Positions 8,874-18,411 are shown, counted from the stretch's first letter. The stretch: DNA of 64,000 nucleotides from an uncultured Flavobacteriaceae bacterium (GCA_943787365.1 CALSMD010000007.1:1-64000); one strand, 5' to 3'. A program made the numbers and translations. Notes: generated by a model from the letters alone, not told the origin.

Positions 8874-10019
8874 ATGAAGTTTTTTGTCCTCTCATTCTTG
8901 CTATGTTTTAATCTAACGTTAGCTCAGACAGTTTATGAATCGATGGAATCCGAGTTTTTAGGAACCTCTCGTGAATTGAAAATCCAACTTCCTCGAAACT
9001 ATGAAGAAAATTCCGAAAAATACTATCCTTTAATAGTTGTTTTTGATGGAGATTATCTTTTTGAAGTAGTTGCTGGAAATGTGGATTATTACTCTTACTG
9101 GGAGGACATGCCAGAAGCCATTGTGGTAGGGGTCAACCAAGACGGTTCAAGATCAGAAGATTGTTATATTTCAATGGATGATTATTTGCCTTCTAAAACA
9201 GGGGCTCAGTTTTATGATTTTATAGAAAATGAACTCCTCAATTTTATGAGCGAAAATTATCGCACCCTCAATTTTAGAGTCGCGATAGGACATGGTAAAA
9301 CAGCAAATTTCATCAATTATTATTTATTTAAGGACCGTCCTGTTTTTAATGCCTTTGTAGCTTTGAGCCCAAGCTTGTCTTCTGTTATGGAAGAAAATCT
9401 CACAAACAGACTTAGCCTTGAAAGTAAGTCTAAAACGTTTTATTATCTCTCGACTGCAGCTTTAGACCTCAAGCGTAATCACAAACAAATTATGGCGCTT
9501 AACAACAATATTTCTGCCATAGAAAACGAAAACCTCCTTTATGGGTTTGATAATTTTGATGATGCCAATCATTATTCACTTGTAGCACAATCCATTCCAA
9601 AAGCATTCCAAAGCATCTTTTTAGTATATCAACCGATTAGCAAGGAAGAATATAAGAATCATATCTTAACTTTAGAAACATCGCCTGTGGATTATCTTAT
9701 TGAAAAATATGACATGATTGAAACCTTATTTGGAATCAAAAAGCAAATACTCGTTAATGATTTTAGAGCCATTGCGGCTGCAATTCAAAAAACAAAACAA
9801 TTTGAATATTTTAAAGAGTTAGGCAAAATTGCAAATAAACAACATCCCAACACCGTCCTTGCTAGTTTTTACATCGCTCGGTATTATGAAGAAACAGGCA
9901 AGCCAGAAAAAGCAATGGACATCTATAGATCTGCCTACACGCTCGAGGAAGTCGAAGGCTATACAAAAGATGATATGTTCGACAGAGCAGATCAAATTAA
10001 ACAAGAATACGGATTCTAA
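8874..10019 (+). CDS. secreted esterase-like alpha/beta-hydrolase with a changed nucleophile elbow and a TPR-like tail
   Basis: A signal peptide (about residues 1-18, ending LTLAQ) is followed by a domain resembling the enterochelin/S-formylglutathione esterase family (PLIVVFDGDYLF near 52, SLSPSL near 169). At the nucleophile elbow, where the family has G-x-S-x-G, this protein reads GHGKT at residues 139-143, so the serine position is glycine. A His is still present in the region where the catalytic His would be (DANHYS). The C-terminal ~75 residues look like one or two TPR repeats. It may be a non-catalytic binding protein. The stop overlaps the radA start (TAATG), so translation may be coupled. 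Confidence 0.75.
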   Translation: MKFFVLSFLLCFNLTLAQTVYESMESEFLGTSRELKIQLPRNYEENSEKYYPLIVVFDGDYLFEVVAGNVDYYSYWEDMPEAIVVGVNQDGSRSEDCYISMDDYLPSKTGAQFYDFIENELLNFMSENYRTLNFRVAIGHGKTANFINYYLFKDRPVFNAFVALSPSLSSVMEENLTNRLSLESKSKTFYYLSTAALDLKRNHKQIMALNNNISAIENENLLYGFDNFDDANHYSLVAQSIPKAFQSIFLVYQPISKEEYKNHILTLETSPVDYLIEKYDMIETLFGIKKQILVNDFRAIAAAIQKTKQFEYFKELGKIANKQHPNTVLASFYIARYYEETGKPEKAMDIYRSAYTLEEVEGYTKDDMFDRADQIKQEYGF

Positions 10020-11380
10020 TGGCTAAAGTTAAAACCACTTTTTTTTGTCAGAGCTGTGGGGCTCAATTTGCCAAATGGCAAGGGCAATGTACCTCTTGTA
10101 AATCTTGGAATACAATTACTGAAGAACTCGTTCAGAAACCCGATAAAAAAGATTGGAAAACAGGAGTTCAAAGTGCTCCAAACCGGGTCTCAAAACCGTT
10201 AAAAATCTCTGAAATTGACACCACCAAAACGGTTCGAATGGACACGGCTGATGGGGAGTTAAACCGCGTTTTAGGGGGTGGGATAGTACCTGGATCTCTT
10301 ACACTTTTGGGGGGCGAGCCTGGGATAGGGAAAAGCACACTCATGTTGCAAATATCCTTGAAACTACCTTACAAAACACTTTATGTCTCTGGCGAAGAAA
10401 GTCAAAAACAAATCAAATTGCGGGCAGAACGTATTCAGCCCCTGAATGACAGCTGTTACATTTTAACCGAAACAAAAACACAACATATATTTAAGCAAAT
10501 CGAAGCCCTTCAACCTGATGTGGTGATTATTGATTCGATTCAAACCTTACAAAGTGATTATTTAGAGGCGTCTGCAGGCAGCGTTTCTCAAATCAAAGAA
10601 TGCACAAGTGAGCTGATTAAATTTGCGAAAGAAACGGCAACGCCTGTTATTTTAATAGGGCACATCACTAAAGATGGTTCTATTGCAGGACCAAAAATAT
10701 TAGAGCATATGGTAGATACCGTTCTTCAGTTTGAAGGCGATCGAAACCATGTGTTTAGAATTTTAAGAGCCCATAAAAACCGTTTTGGATCCACTCATGA
10801 AATGGGGATTTATGAAATGTTGGGTTCAGGCCTACGAGAAGTGACCAATCCGTCTGAGATTTTAATTTCCAAAAAAGACGAAGCCCTTTCTGGCAATGCT
10901 ATTGCAGTGACCCTCGAAGGGGTTCGCCCATTATTGATTGAAGTCCAAGCATTGGTCAGTACCGCAGTGTATGGAACCCCACAGCGTAGTGCAACAGGTT
11001 TTAATGCCAAACGCCTCAACATGCTTTTGGCTGTTTTAGAAAAACGGGCAGGTTTTAGACTTGGTGCAAAGGATGTGTTTTTAAACATTACAGGGGGAAT
11101 CAATGTGGATGATCCGGCAATTGATTTGGCGGTTGTGGCGGCGATTTTGTCTTCTAACGATGACGAAGCCCTCGCTAAAAACGTTTGTTTTGCAGGAGAA
11201 GTTGGACTTTCTGGTGAAATCCGACCTGTTCAACGGGTGGATCAACGTATTTTGGAAGCAGAAAAATTAGGCTATGAAATTATATTCATTTCCAAACACA
11301 ATAAAATTGGACTTAAAAATACCACGATTAAAGTTCAGTTACTCACCAAAATCGAAGATTTGGTTCAGGTTTTAGGCTAA
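10019..11380 (+). CDS. radA: DNA repair protein RadA (Sms)
   Basis: RadA is a RecA-related ATPase and helicase that processes branched recombination intermediates in the cytoplasm. The four domains are visible: a zinc finger with Cys10, Cys13, Cys24 and Cys27; a RecA-like core with Walker A GGEPGIGKST (98-107); the RadA-specific KNRFG motif (253-257); and a C-terminal Lon-protease-like domain with GEVGLSGEIRPV. The 453-residue length is standard. Its ATG overlaps the stop of the esterase-like gene by one base. A strong hairpin terminator follows 11 bp after the stop. Confidence 0.97.
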   Translation: MAKVKTTFFCQSCGAQFAKWQGQCTSCKSWNTITEELVQKPDKKDWKTGVQSAPNRVSKPLKISEIDTTKTVRMDTADGELNRVLGGGIVPGSLTLLGGEPGIGKSTLMLQISLKLPYKTLYVSGEESQKQIKLRAERIQPLNDSCYILTETKTQHIFKQIEALQPDVVIIDSIQTLQSDYLEASAGSVSQIKECTSELIKFAKETATPVILIGHITKDGSIAGPKILEHMVDTVLQFEGDRNHVFRILRAHKNRFGSTHEMGIYEMLGSGLREVTNPSEILISKKDEALSGNAIAVTLEGVRPLLIEVQALVSTAVYGTPQRSATGFNAKRLNMLLAVLEKRAGFRLGAKDVFLNITGGINVDDPAIDLAVVAAILSSNDDEALAKNVCFAGEVGLSGEIRPVQRVDQRILEAEKLGYEIIFISKHNKIGLKNTTIKVQLLTKIEDLVQVLG

Positions 11381-11391
11381 TTAAACCAAAA

Positions 11392-11417
11392 AAAACCAGA
11401 CATCTCTGTCTGGTTTT
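11392..11417. terminator. bidirectional terminator between radA and the bacilliredoxin
   Basis: An 11-bp perfect stem (AAAACCAGACA / TGTCTGGTTTT) with loop TCTC lies between two convergent genes. The A-run on one side and the T-run on the other allow termination in both directions. Confidence 0.85.
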
Positions 11418-11435
11418 GTAAGTTTTTAAATGCTA

Positions 11436-11846
11436 CTAACAGTGTTCGTTATACGCATTCATTAAGTTTTCTGCAATCAGTTCTGCTGGTCGTCCTTCAA
11501 TATGATGACGCTCAAGCATGTGTACTAATTCCCCATCTTTAAATAAGGCCATACAAGGCGAACTTGGAGGGAAAGGAATCATATGTGCTCTGGCTTTATC
11601 AACGGCTTCTTTATCAACGCCTGCAAACACAGTTACGGTTTGAGCCGGTCGTTTATCATTACTTAAACTCATGATGGCACCGGGACGCGCATTGGCTGCT
11701 GCACAACCACAAACCGAGTTGACTACAATTAAAGTCGTGCCAGATTTTGCTAAAGAAGTGTCCACAGCTTCGGCGGTATGTAATTCTTCAAAACCTACTT
11801 GCGTTAAATGTTCACGCATGGGTTTTACTAATTCTGCTGGATACAT
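11436..11846 (-). CDS. bacilliredoxin (BrxA/BrxB, YphP family)
   Basis: The 136-residue protein has the family signature VVNSVCGCAAANARPG with the CGC redox motif at Cys46 and Cys48, and the family's usual length and N-terminus (MYPAELVKPMREHL). In Firmicutes such proteins remove bacillithiol from mixed disulfides; in Bacteroidota they are assumed to act in thiol redox control. It is a single gene, convergent with radA. A TATCTTTG -7-like box (11873-11880, minus strand) lies 26 bp upstream of the start. Confidence 0.9.
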   Translation of the reverse strand: MYPAELVKPMREHLTQVGFEELHTAEAVDTSLAKSGTTLIVVNSVCGCAAANARPGAIMSLSNDKRPAQTVTVFAGVDKEAVDKARAHMIPFPPSSPCMALFKDGELVHMLERHHIEGRPAELIAENLMNAYNEHC

Positions 11847-12024
11847 GTATATTTTATTTTTTAATTAAAGCACAAAGATACACATTTGTCGGGCAATTAT
11901 ATTCATTTTTAAAGATGACAAATGTTAAATTGACTATAAATTAGTTCAGAAATCACAGCGGTTGTCAACTGATTCTGTTGTTTTTTTGTAGGTTTGGTTT
12001 TTAATTTAATTAGGACACGAATAT

Positions 12025-12750
12025 ATGGGGTTTTCAAAATGGATAGGAGCGACGATTGGATGGTCATTTGGAGGACCAATTGGGGCAATTATTGGACTGG
12101 CAGTGGGAAGTATGTTAGACGCATCTTCTAAAAGTGGCAGCGATCGTTCTCAAAATCAATCGGTAACACGTTCGGGAGATTTCGAAGTCAGCTTGTTGAT
12201 ATTGGCATCGATTGTCATCAAAGCAGATGGCAAACAGGACCAGCGAGAATTGGATTTTGTTCGTGCACAATTTGTTCAAATGTATGGCAAAGCACGTGCC
12301 AACCAAGCGTTTAATTTATTTAGAGAAATCTCCAAACAAGCCAACATTTCAAATCGTCAAGTCTGTTTGCAAATTCGTCAAATGATGGACCATGCCTCAC
12401 GCCTTCAACTGGTTCATTTTTTATTTGGGATTGCAAAGTCAGATCATCATGTGGCCGATTCTGAAGTGGAAGCCATTGCGCTTATCGCTTCATATTTAGG
12501 GATTAACCCCAAAGATTTTGAGAGTATCAAAGCCATGTTTTATAACAGCTCTGATAGTGCGTATAAAATTTTAGAACTCGACTCAAATGCGACAATTTCC
12601 GAAATTAAAAAGGCGTACAGAAAAATGGCTAAAAAATACCATCCCGATAAAGTCTCACACTTAGGAAAGGAGCATCAAAAAGGGGCGGAAGAAAAGTTTA
12701 AAAAGGTTCAAGAAGCTTACGAACAACTTCAAAAAGAAAAAAGGATTTAG
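12025..12750 (+). CDS. TerB-DnaJ domain protein (DjlA-like co-chaperone)
   Basis: A glycine-rich hydrophobic N-terminus (about 6-30, [17 protein letters not shown]) may insert in the membrane. A TerB-like helical domain follows (about 50-170), with the paired acidic helices typical of DjlA, and then a C-terminal J domain (about 175-241) with the HPD motif at 206-208 (KYHPDKV). The HPD motif stimulates DnaK ATPase, so this is a DnaK co-chaperone probably acting at the inner membrane. The length of 241 residues agrees with DjlA-type proteins. The ZIP transporter gene starts 28 bp downstream and may be co-transcribed. Confidence 0.88.
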   Translation: MGFSKWIGATIGWSFGGPIGAIIGLAVGSMLDASSKSGSDRSQNQSVTRSGDFEVSLLILASIVIKADGKQDQRELDFVRAQFVQMYGKARANQAFNLFREISKQANISNRQVCLQIRQMMDHASRLQLVHFLFGIAKSDHHVADSEVEAIALIASYLGINPKDFESIKAMFYNSSDSAYKILELDSNATISEIKKAYRKMAKKYHPDKVSHLGKEHQKGAEEKFKKVQEAYEQLQKEKRI

Positions 12751-12778
12751 TAACTTGCGCAAAATTTTATAAAAAAAC

Positions 12779-13600
12779 ATGGATCAGATTATTTCTTACC
12801 TTAGTAGTATAGACCCCATTTTAGCGGCGCTTTATGCTTCATTATTTACTTGGGTTGTGACGGCTTTAGGGGCCTCTCTTGTGTTTTTTTTCAAAGGAAT
12901 GAATCGTGGACTATTAGACGGGATGCTCGGATTTACTGGAGGTGTCATGGTCGCAGCAAGTTTTTGGAGTTTATTGGCTCCAAGTATTGAAATGAGTCCA
13001 GGAGAAGGGTTTTTTAAAGTGATTCCTGCAGCCATTGGGTTTGGTTTTGGGGCATTATTTCTATTTGGACTTGACAAAGTGCTCCCACATTTGCACATTA
13101 ATTTTAAAGAAAGTGAAAAAGAAGGCGTCAAATCGCCTTGGCATCGAACCACCTTATTGGTATTGGCAATTACACTTCACAACATCCCAGAAGGGTTGGC
13201 TGTTGGTGTCCTCTTTGGAGGTGTCGCTGCAGGAATTCCAGAAGCAACAATTGGGGGTGCTGTAGCATTAGCCCTTGGAATTGGAATCCAAAACTTCCCA
13301 GAAGGGCTGGCTGTTTCTATGCCGTTAAGACGTCAAGGAGTGAGTAGGTTTAAAAGTTTTTGGTATGGACAATTGTCGGCTATTGTAGAACCAATAGCAG
13401 CTGTATTTGGCGCCGTTGCGGTGACATTTTTCACCCCTATTTTACCCTATGCTCTAGCATTTGCTGCGGGAGCGATGATTTTTGTAGTGGTTGAAGAAGT
13501 AATCCCCGAAACGCAACGCGATAAATATACCGATATTGCAACGCTTGGGTTTATTGGTGGATTTATAGTGATGATGACTTTAGATGTTGCTTTAGGTTAA
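12779..13600 (+). CDS. ZIP family metal transporter
   Basis: The 273-residue membrane protein has about eight helices and the two ZIP metal-binding signatures: HNIPEGLAVGV near residue 132 and IQNFPEGLAVSM near residue 170. ZIP proteins bring zinc, iron or other divalent metals into the cytoplasm. The E(D)-rich EVIPETQ stretch near residue 240 is also typical. Its stop codon overlaps by four bases the end of the small FeoB-associated gene on the other strand, so a metal-transport cluster is formed with feoAB. Which metal it carries cannot be read from the sequence. Confidence 0.92.
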   Translation: MDQIISYLSSIDPILAALYASLFTWVVTALGASLVFFFKGMNRGLLDGMLGFTGGVMVAASFWSLLAPSIEMSPGEGFFKVIPAAIGFGFGALFLFGLDKVLPHLHINFKESEKEGVKSPWHRTTLLVLAITLHNIPEGLAVGVLFGGVAAGIPEATIGGAVALALGIGIQNFPEGLAVSMPLRRQGVSRFKSFWYGQLSAIVEPIAAVFGAVAVTFFTPILPYALAFAAGAMIFVVVEEVIPETQRDKYTDIATLGFIGGFIVMMTLDVALG

Positions 13601-13728
13601 CATCCACAACCGTCGTTGCCACAACCATTGTGTTTCTTTTTGGATTTCCAAAGCTGTTTTCGGAATACATAGGCAAGTGCCAAAATTAATAAGGAAGCAA
13701 TTATGATTGTTTGAAAGGTATCGTTCAT
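13597..13728 (-). CDS. FeoB-associated Cys-rich membrane protein
   Basis: This 43-residue product has one membrane helix (about 7-22, IIIASLLILALAYVF), a basic stretch (RKQLWKSKKKH) and a Cys-rich C-terminus GCGNDGCGC. That is the layout of the small FeoB-associated Cys-rich proteins found after feoB in many bacteria. It lies 6 bp downstream of feoB on the same strand. The cysteines may bind iron on the cytoplasmic side near the FeoB pore. It overlaps the ZIP gene stop codon. Confidence 0.85.
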   Translation of the reverse strand: MNDTFQTIIIASLLILALAYVFRKQLWKSKKKHNGCGNDGCGC

Positions 13729-13734
13729 CTTGTA

Positions 13735-15831
13735 CTATTTTAAAAACTGAAATGCAATCAACGCACAAATATAAGCGATGGCCGTCATTCCAATGAGCTG
13801 AAGAATCGGCCACTTCCAGCTTTTAGTTTCGCGTTTTACAATTGCTAATGTACTCATACATTGCATGGCAAACGCATAAAATAACAGCAACGAAATTCCC
13901 GAAGCTAGTGTGAATACTTTTGTGCCATCTGCATAGGTTTCATTTTGCATTTTGTTTTTAATAGTGTCAATATTTTCGCCTTCATTTGCACTACCTACAC
14001 TATAAATTGTTGCTAATGTTCCCACAAAGACTTCTCGAGCGGCAAAAGACGCAACCAATCCAATACCAACCTTCCAATCATACCCCAAAGGTTTAATTAG
14101 TGGTTCAATTGTTTTTCCAATAATTCCAATATAAGAGTGTTCTAACTTAAAAGCTGCGATTTGATCGTTTCGTTCATAGGAGGTTTGTGTGGTGGGTTCT
14201 ATATAGGCTTCCGCATTGTTAAATTTATCTCCAGGGCCATAAGATGCTAAGACCCAAAGAATAATTGAAATTGCTAAAATGATTTTCCCAGCTTCAAACA
14301 CAAATGTTTTTGTTTTTTCAATTACTGTAATAATAACATTTTTCAGTAGGGGTAGTTTATAGTTTGGCATTTCTACCACAAAAAATGTTTTATGTCTTGT
14401 TCTTAAAACTCTATCAAGGATGTAAGCTGAAAATATAGCCATTCCAAACCCGAGCAGGTACAATGCCATCAGGGTTAGTGCTTGGTAACTCAATCCAATA
14501 ATAGAACCTTCTGGAATTACCAATGCGATGATGATGAGGTACACAGGCAAACGTGCTGAACAAGTTGTAAACGGGACGACTAATATAGTGATGAGACGTT
14601 CTTTCCAGTTTTCGATATTTCGGGTGGCCATGACTGCAGGAATGGCACAAGCTGTCCCAGAAATTAGCGGCACTAAACTTTTTCCACTCAACCCAAATCG
14701 CCGCATGATGCGATCCATCAAAAAGACCACACGACTCATATAGCCACTTTCTTCTAATATCGAAATGAATAAAAACAAAAAGGCAATTTGAGGAATAAAT
14801 ATGACGATGCCACCAATCCCCGATACAATCCCTTCCGCCACCAAATCGGTGACCATTCCACCATTAGGAAAGGTGTTTTTTACCCATTCAGCTAAGCTCG
14901 CAAAAGTAGTGTCGATGAGGTCCATAGGAACTGTTGCCCAATCGTATATTGCCTGGAAAATGGTCAATAAAATCCAGAAAAAGATCACGTATCCCCAAAC
15001 TTTATGAATTAGTAAACGGTCCAATTTACTTCTTAATCCAGTAGCTTTAGAGCGATCTATGGTTTGTCCTTCTTTTAAAATTGAATTGATAAATTGATAG
15101 CGTTTGATGGCTTCTTTTTGCTGCAATCGCTTTAATTCTTGATTTGATTTTGTTTTAAATTTTGAAATATCTAATTCCTGACGTGTGATTTTTCCAAAAT
15201 TTGCATCTTGAGTAATGACCAACCATAATTTATAAACATCTTGATTTGGAAACGCTTTTTGTAAACTTTCAAAATAAGCCGTGTCAATTGAGCTTGTATC
15301 TAAACAGGTTTCTTTAGAAATCGTTTTATAATTTTCGATGAGTTGTTTTAACTCTTGAATGCCATTATTTTTTCGGGTACTTACAAGGGCTATTTTGGTA
15401 TGAAGTTTTGCTTCTAATAATTCTATGTCTAAGGAAATGCCTTTACGGTTCATTAAATCACTCATGTTAATCACCAAAATAGTGGGGATTTTAAGGTCTT
15501 TAATTTGAGTAAAGAGCAGTAAGTTTCGCTTTAGGTTTTCGACATCACTTACAATAATTGCAACGTCGGGGTAGTCTTTATCATTTTTATTGAGTAGTAG
15601 TTCAATGACCACATTCTCATCCAAAGAGGAGGCGTTTAGGCTGTAGGTGCCTGGTAGGTCTAAAATATGAGCTTTAACTCCGCGTGATAATTTACAGATG
15701 CCTTGCTTTTTATCGACCGTAATTCCAGGGTAATTTCCAACCTTTTGATTGAGACCTGTCAAGGCATTAAACACCGATGTTTTTCCAGTGTTTGGATTTC
15801 CAATTAGCGCAACGTTTATCTGTTTACTCAT
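13735..15831 (-). CDS. feoB: ferrous iron transporter FeoB
   Basis: FeoB moves Fe(II) across the inner membrane. The N-terminal G domain shows G1 GNPNTGKTS (11-19), G3 DLPG (58-61) and G4 NMSD (122-125). A helical GDI-like spacer follows, and then a membrane region of about eight or more helices with the two Gate stretches (around GIGGIVIFIPQIAFLFLF and the later ASFAAREVFVGTL). The length of 698 residues is normal. It overlaps feoA by 8 bp, so the two are translationally coupled, and a small Cys-rich partner follows. Confidence 0.96.
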   Translation of the reverse strand: MSKQINVALIGNPNTGKTSVFNALTGLNQKVGNYPGITVDKKQGICKLSRGVKAHILDLPGTYSLNASSLDENVVIELLLNKNDKDYPDVAIIVSDVENLKRNLLLFTQIKDLKIPTILVINMSDLMNRKGISLDIELLEAKLHTKIALVSTRKNNGIQELKQLIENYKTISKETCLDTSSIDTAYFESLQKAFPNQDVYKLWLVITQDANFGKITRQELDISKFKTKSNQELKRLQQKEAIKRYQFINSILKEGQTIDRSKATGLRSKLDRLLIHKVWGYVIFFWILLTIFQAIYDWATVPMDLIDTTFASLAEWVKNTFPNGGMVTDLVAEGIVSGIGGIVIFIPQIAFLFLFISILEESGYMSRVVFLMDRIMRRFGLSGKSLVPLISGTACAIPAVMATRNIENWKERLITILVVPFTTCSARLPVYLIIIALVIPEGSIIGLSYQALTLMALYLLGFGMAIFSAYILDRVLRTRHKTFFVVEMPNYKLPLLKNVIITVIEKTKTFVFEAGKIILAISIILWVLASYGPGDKFNNAEAYIEPTTQTSYERNDQIAAFKLEHSYIGIIGKTIEPLIKPLGYDWKVGIGLVASFAAREVFVGTLATIYSVGSANEGENIDTIKNKMQNETYADGTKVFTLASGISLLLFYAFAMQCMSTLAIVKRETKSWKWPILQLIGMTAIAYICALIAFQFLK

Positions 15832-16057
15832 CTATTTTTTTGATTATAATCAGAGCGGCAGTTTCTTTTCTAATGGCCAAAAAACTGTCGTTAACATTGA
15901 GATACATCGGATCTGCAAAGGGTGCCAATTGAAGTAAATGCACTGTATTTCCTGGAAGGCATCCCATTTCTAATAGCTTTAATGGAATGTCTTCGGATGA
16001 GCTGTCGGTAATGGTACCTTTTTCTCCTTTTTTAAGGTCTGCTATGGTCAAGTGCAT
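15824..16057 (-). CDS. feoA: FeoA domain protein
   Basis: This 77-residue SH3-like protein has the FeoA features: MHLTIADLKKGEKG at the start, LLEMGCLPGN in the middle and a C-terminal FLAIRKETAALI strand. FeoA interacts with FeoB and is needed for ferrous iron uptake. Its last codons overlap the start of feoB. It opens the minus-strand iron operon feoA-feoB-Cys-rich protein; the gap of 43 bp separates it from the SCO1-like gene upstream, so read-through is possible. Confidence 0.93.
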   Translation of the reverse strand: MHLTIADLKKGEKGTITDSSSEDIPLKLLEMGCLPGNTVHLLQLAPFADPMYLNVNDSFLAIRKETAALIIIKKIDE

Positions 16058-16100
16058 GCTTATTTAGATTCATTTTAAAGAAGCAAAAGTACTAAAAAGA

Positions 16101-16775
16101 TTAGTTTTTATACGATGCTTTTAAAATTTTTATGTCTTTAAGAAGACGCTCAATTTCTTCGAAATTGGTTCCATCATAAAAACCTCTAATTTGTCGCTTT
16201 TTGTCAATTAACATAAAGTTTTCGGTATGAATCATATCATAAGGACCACCGTCGCCAGCGTCTTTTACTGCCAGATAGGATTTACGTGCCAGCTCATAAA
16301 TTTGTTTTTTATCGCCAGTCACTAAATTCCATTTGGAGCTATTGACCAATTTTTTTTTGGCGTAGCGTTTGAGTTGGGCAACGGAATCAATTTTTGGAGT
16401 TACCGAATGTGAGAGTAATAGAATTTCAGGATCGGTAATGGTTTGTTTTTGAATTTCGTACATGTGATCAGTCATGATAGGGCATATGGTCTGACAGGTT
16501 GTAAAGAAAAAGTCTGCGACATAGATTTTATTTTTGTAAAATTCTTGTGTAATTGTGTCTCCATTTTGATTGATCAAGCTAAAATCGGCAATGCGATGGT
16601 ATTTTTTTTGGTGCTGAATGGTGCTATCTACTAACTCATAATTCACTTGTGCAGGTTGATAGATGGGCAATACTTTGACTGGTTTTAGAATGTTGTAAAA
16701 CAACGTGATAATAATGCATGACAGCACAAAGAGGGTGGTTATGAAGAGTTTGTATTTTTTTAAAAAGGCATTCAT
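16101..16775 (-). CDS. SCO1/SenC family copper-binding thiol protein
   Basis: One N-terminal membrane helix (about 11-30) anchors a thioredoxin-like domain on the periplasmic side. The copper ligands of the SCO family are present: Cys94 and Cys98 in TTCQTICPIM and a distant His183 in MIHTENF. SCO proteins deliver copper to the CuA centre of cytochrome oxidase or act as thiol reductases. The start MNAFLKKYKL is preferred over an ATG 30 bp upstream because a TATTTTTG -7-like box (16795-16802, minus) would fall inside the longer reading frame. Confidence 0.9.
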   Translation of the reverse strand: MNAFLKKYKLFITTLFVLSCIIITLFYNILKPVKVLPIYQPAQVNYELVDSTIQHQKKYHRIADFSLINQNGDTITQEFYKNKIYVADFFFTTCQTICPIMTDHMYEIQKQTITDPEILLLSHSVTPKIDSVAQLKRYAKKKLVNSSKWNLVTGDKKQIYELARKSYLAVKDAGDGGPYDMIHTENFMLIDKKRQIRGFYDGTNFEEIERLLKDIKILKASYKN

Positions 16776-16863
16776 AGTGGTGTCATTATACTTGCAAAAA
16801 TACAATACAGAACAGAGAATTTTGAATATATCTTCCTAAAAATGAAGCATCCTAATAAAGTTT

Positions 16864-16892
16864 TTGTTTCTAAATTGAAAACTTTACATTTG
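16864..16892 (+). promoter_or_regulatory. promoter of rseP
   Basis: TTG (16864-16866), an 18-bp spacer and TACATTTG (16885-16892) give a full Bacteroidota-type -33/-7 promoter, 24 bp before the rseP ATG. Confidence 0.7.
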
Positions 16893-16916
16893 TTCACTTA
16901 ATCCTACACATACAAC

Positions 16917-18257
16917 ATGGAATTTGTTATCAAAATATCACAGTTTTTATTGAGTCTTTCACTATTGATTGTGCTGCATGAATTAGGCCACTTTATTCCG
17001 GCTAAATTATTTAAAACGCGCGTCGAGAAGTTTTACCTTTTTTTTGATGTCAAATATTCGTTATTCAAAAAGAAAATTGGTGAGACTGTTTATGGAATCG
17101 GCTGGTTGCCTTTGGGGGGCTATGTAAAGATTTCAGGGATGATTGACGAGAGCATGGACACAGAGCAGATGGCACAAGAACCACAGCCTTGGGAGTTTCG
17201 TTCAAAGCCATCTTGGCAACGACTCATCATTATGCTGGGTGGTGTGACTGTGAATTTTATATTGGCGGCAGTGATTTATATTTTCATGGCGTTTTCGTAT
17301 GGCGATTCGGATATTGATGCGAAAAGCATTAAAGATGGTTATTTAATTACAAATCCCTTACTCATTGAATTGGGATTACAGACAGGCGATAATATTACAG
17401 CGATCAATGGTCAAGAGATTGTAAATTATTCGGATTTAAGAAAGAACCTATTATCGGCGCAATTGGTTAGTTTTGAACGCGATGGTGAATCCATGAGCGT
17501 CACCTTCCCAGAAGACTTTCTAGGGCGATTAAGCGGTAGTAAAAGCCGATCCTTTTTTGAATTAAGACGTCCCTTTATTGTTAGTAGTATAGCAGAAGGC
17601 TCTCTAAATGCGGGTCAAGATTTACAACAAGGCGATTTGTTGACCAGTATAGACGGCAAATCTTTTAAGTATTTTGATGAATTTGAGGCCTTGGCTTCAG
17701 ACTATAAAGGACAAACGGTAAGTGCCACTGTTTTAAGAGCTGGAGAAACACTTACTAAAACCCTTCAAATTGATGCCAATGGAAACTTAGGATTAATTAA
17801 AGGAGCTAATTATTCTACTATTGAAGCACTAGGGTACTTTAAAGTCGTTGAAAACTCCTATACGTTTGGCGAAAGTATTGGTGTTGGTTTGGACCGTTTT
17901 ACCTCACAAATATCTTCGTATTGGACGCAATTGAAGCTTATTTTCTCACCAAGTACTGGTGCTTATAAGGGTGTTGGTGGATTTAAAGCCATATTTGATA
18001 TTTTTCCGGACACTTGGAGCTGGCAATCGTTTTGGGGAATCACCGCTTTTTTATCGATTATGTTAGGGGTGCTCAATTTACTGCCCATCCCTGCTTTGGA
18101 TGGTGGTCACGTGATGTTTTTACTCTATGAAATGGTGTCGGGACGTAAGCCAAGTGACAAGTTTATGGAGTATGCCCAAACCGCCGGATTCTTTATTTTG
18201 ATTGCACTCGTATTGTTTGCGAATGGGAATGATATTTTTAAAGCGGTTTTTGATTAA
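16917..18257 (+). CDS. rseP: RIP metalloprotease RseP (site-2 protease)
   Basis: This inner-membrane zinc protease cuts transmembrane segments of anti-sigma factors and signal peptide remnants. HELGH (residues 21-25) in the first helix provides the zinc ligands and catalytic Glu, and PIPALDGGHVMF near the C-terminus supplies the third ligand (LDG motif). Two PDZ-like domains lie in the periplasmic part (about 125-210 and 215-300). The 446-residue length is normal. The gene stands alone, divergent from the SCO1-like gene, and is followed by tRNA-Asn. Confidence 0.95.
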   Translation: MEFVIKISQFLLSLSLLIVLHELGHFIPAKLFKTRVEKFYLFFDVKYSLFKKKIGETVYGIGWLPLGGYVKISGMIDESMDTEQMAQEPQPWEFRSKPSWQRLIIMLGGVTVNFILAAVIYIFMAFSYGDSDIDAKSIKDGYLITNPLLIELGLQTGDNITAINGQEIVNYSDLRKNLLSAQLVSFERDGESMSVTFPEDFLGRLSGSKSRSFFELRRPFIVSSIAEGSLNAGQDLQQGDLLTSIDGKSFKYFDEFEALASDYKGQTVSATVLRAGETLTKTLQIDANGNLGLIKGANYSTIEALGYFKVVENSYTFGESIGVGLDRFTSQISSYWTQLKLIFSPSTGAYKGVGGFKAIFDIFPDTWSWQSFWGITAFLSIMLGVLNLLPIPALDGGHVMFLLYEMVSGRKPSDKFMEYAQTAGFFILIALVLFANGNDIFKAVFD

Positions 18258-18275
18258 ATAATATTAAATTTCTAT

Positions 18276-18305
18276 TTGTAGAAAATAAAAAATACTATAT
18301 ATTTG
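18276..18305 (+). promoter_or_regulatory. promoter of tRNA-Asn
   Basis: TTG (18276-18278), a 19-bp spacer and TATATTTG (18298-18305) lie 23 bp before the tRNA. Confidence 0.7.
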
Positions 18306-18328
18306 CGCTCGCAATAGCAAAAAAACAC

Positions 18329-18405
18329 TCCTCCTTAGCTCAGTTGGTTAGAGCATCTGACTGTTAATCAGAGGGTCCTTAGTTCGAGCCTAAGAGGAGG
18401 AGCCA
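18329..18405 (+). tRNA. tRNA-Asn (GTT)
   Basis: The cloverleaf is complete: acceptor stem TCCTCCT / AGGAGGA, D-loop AGCTCAGTTGGTTAGAGC, anticodon stem TCTGA / TCAGA around CTGTTAA (anticodon GTT), and a T-arm with TTCGAGC. Discriminator G is followed by an encoded CCA. The accessory island begins just downstream. Confidence 0.95.
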
Positions 18406-18411
18406 GTTATA

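Noticed and set aside
13592..13813. 73-codon open frame at the end of feoB
   Set aside because: It is out of frame with both feoB and the better supported 43-residue Cys-rich FeoB-associated gene at 13597-13728.
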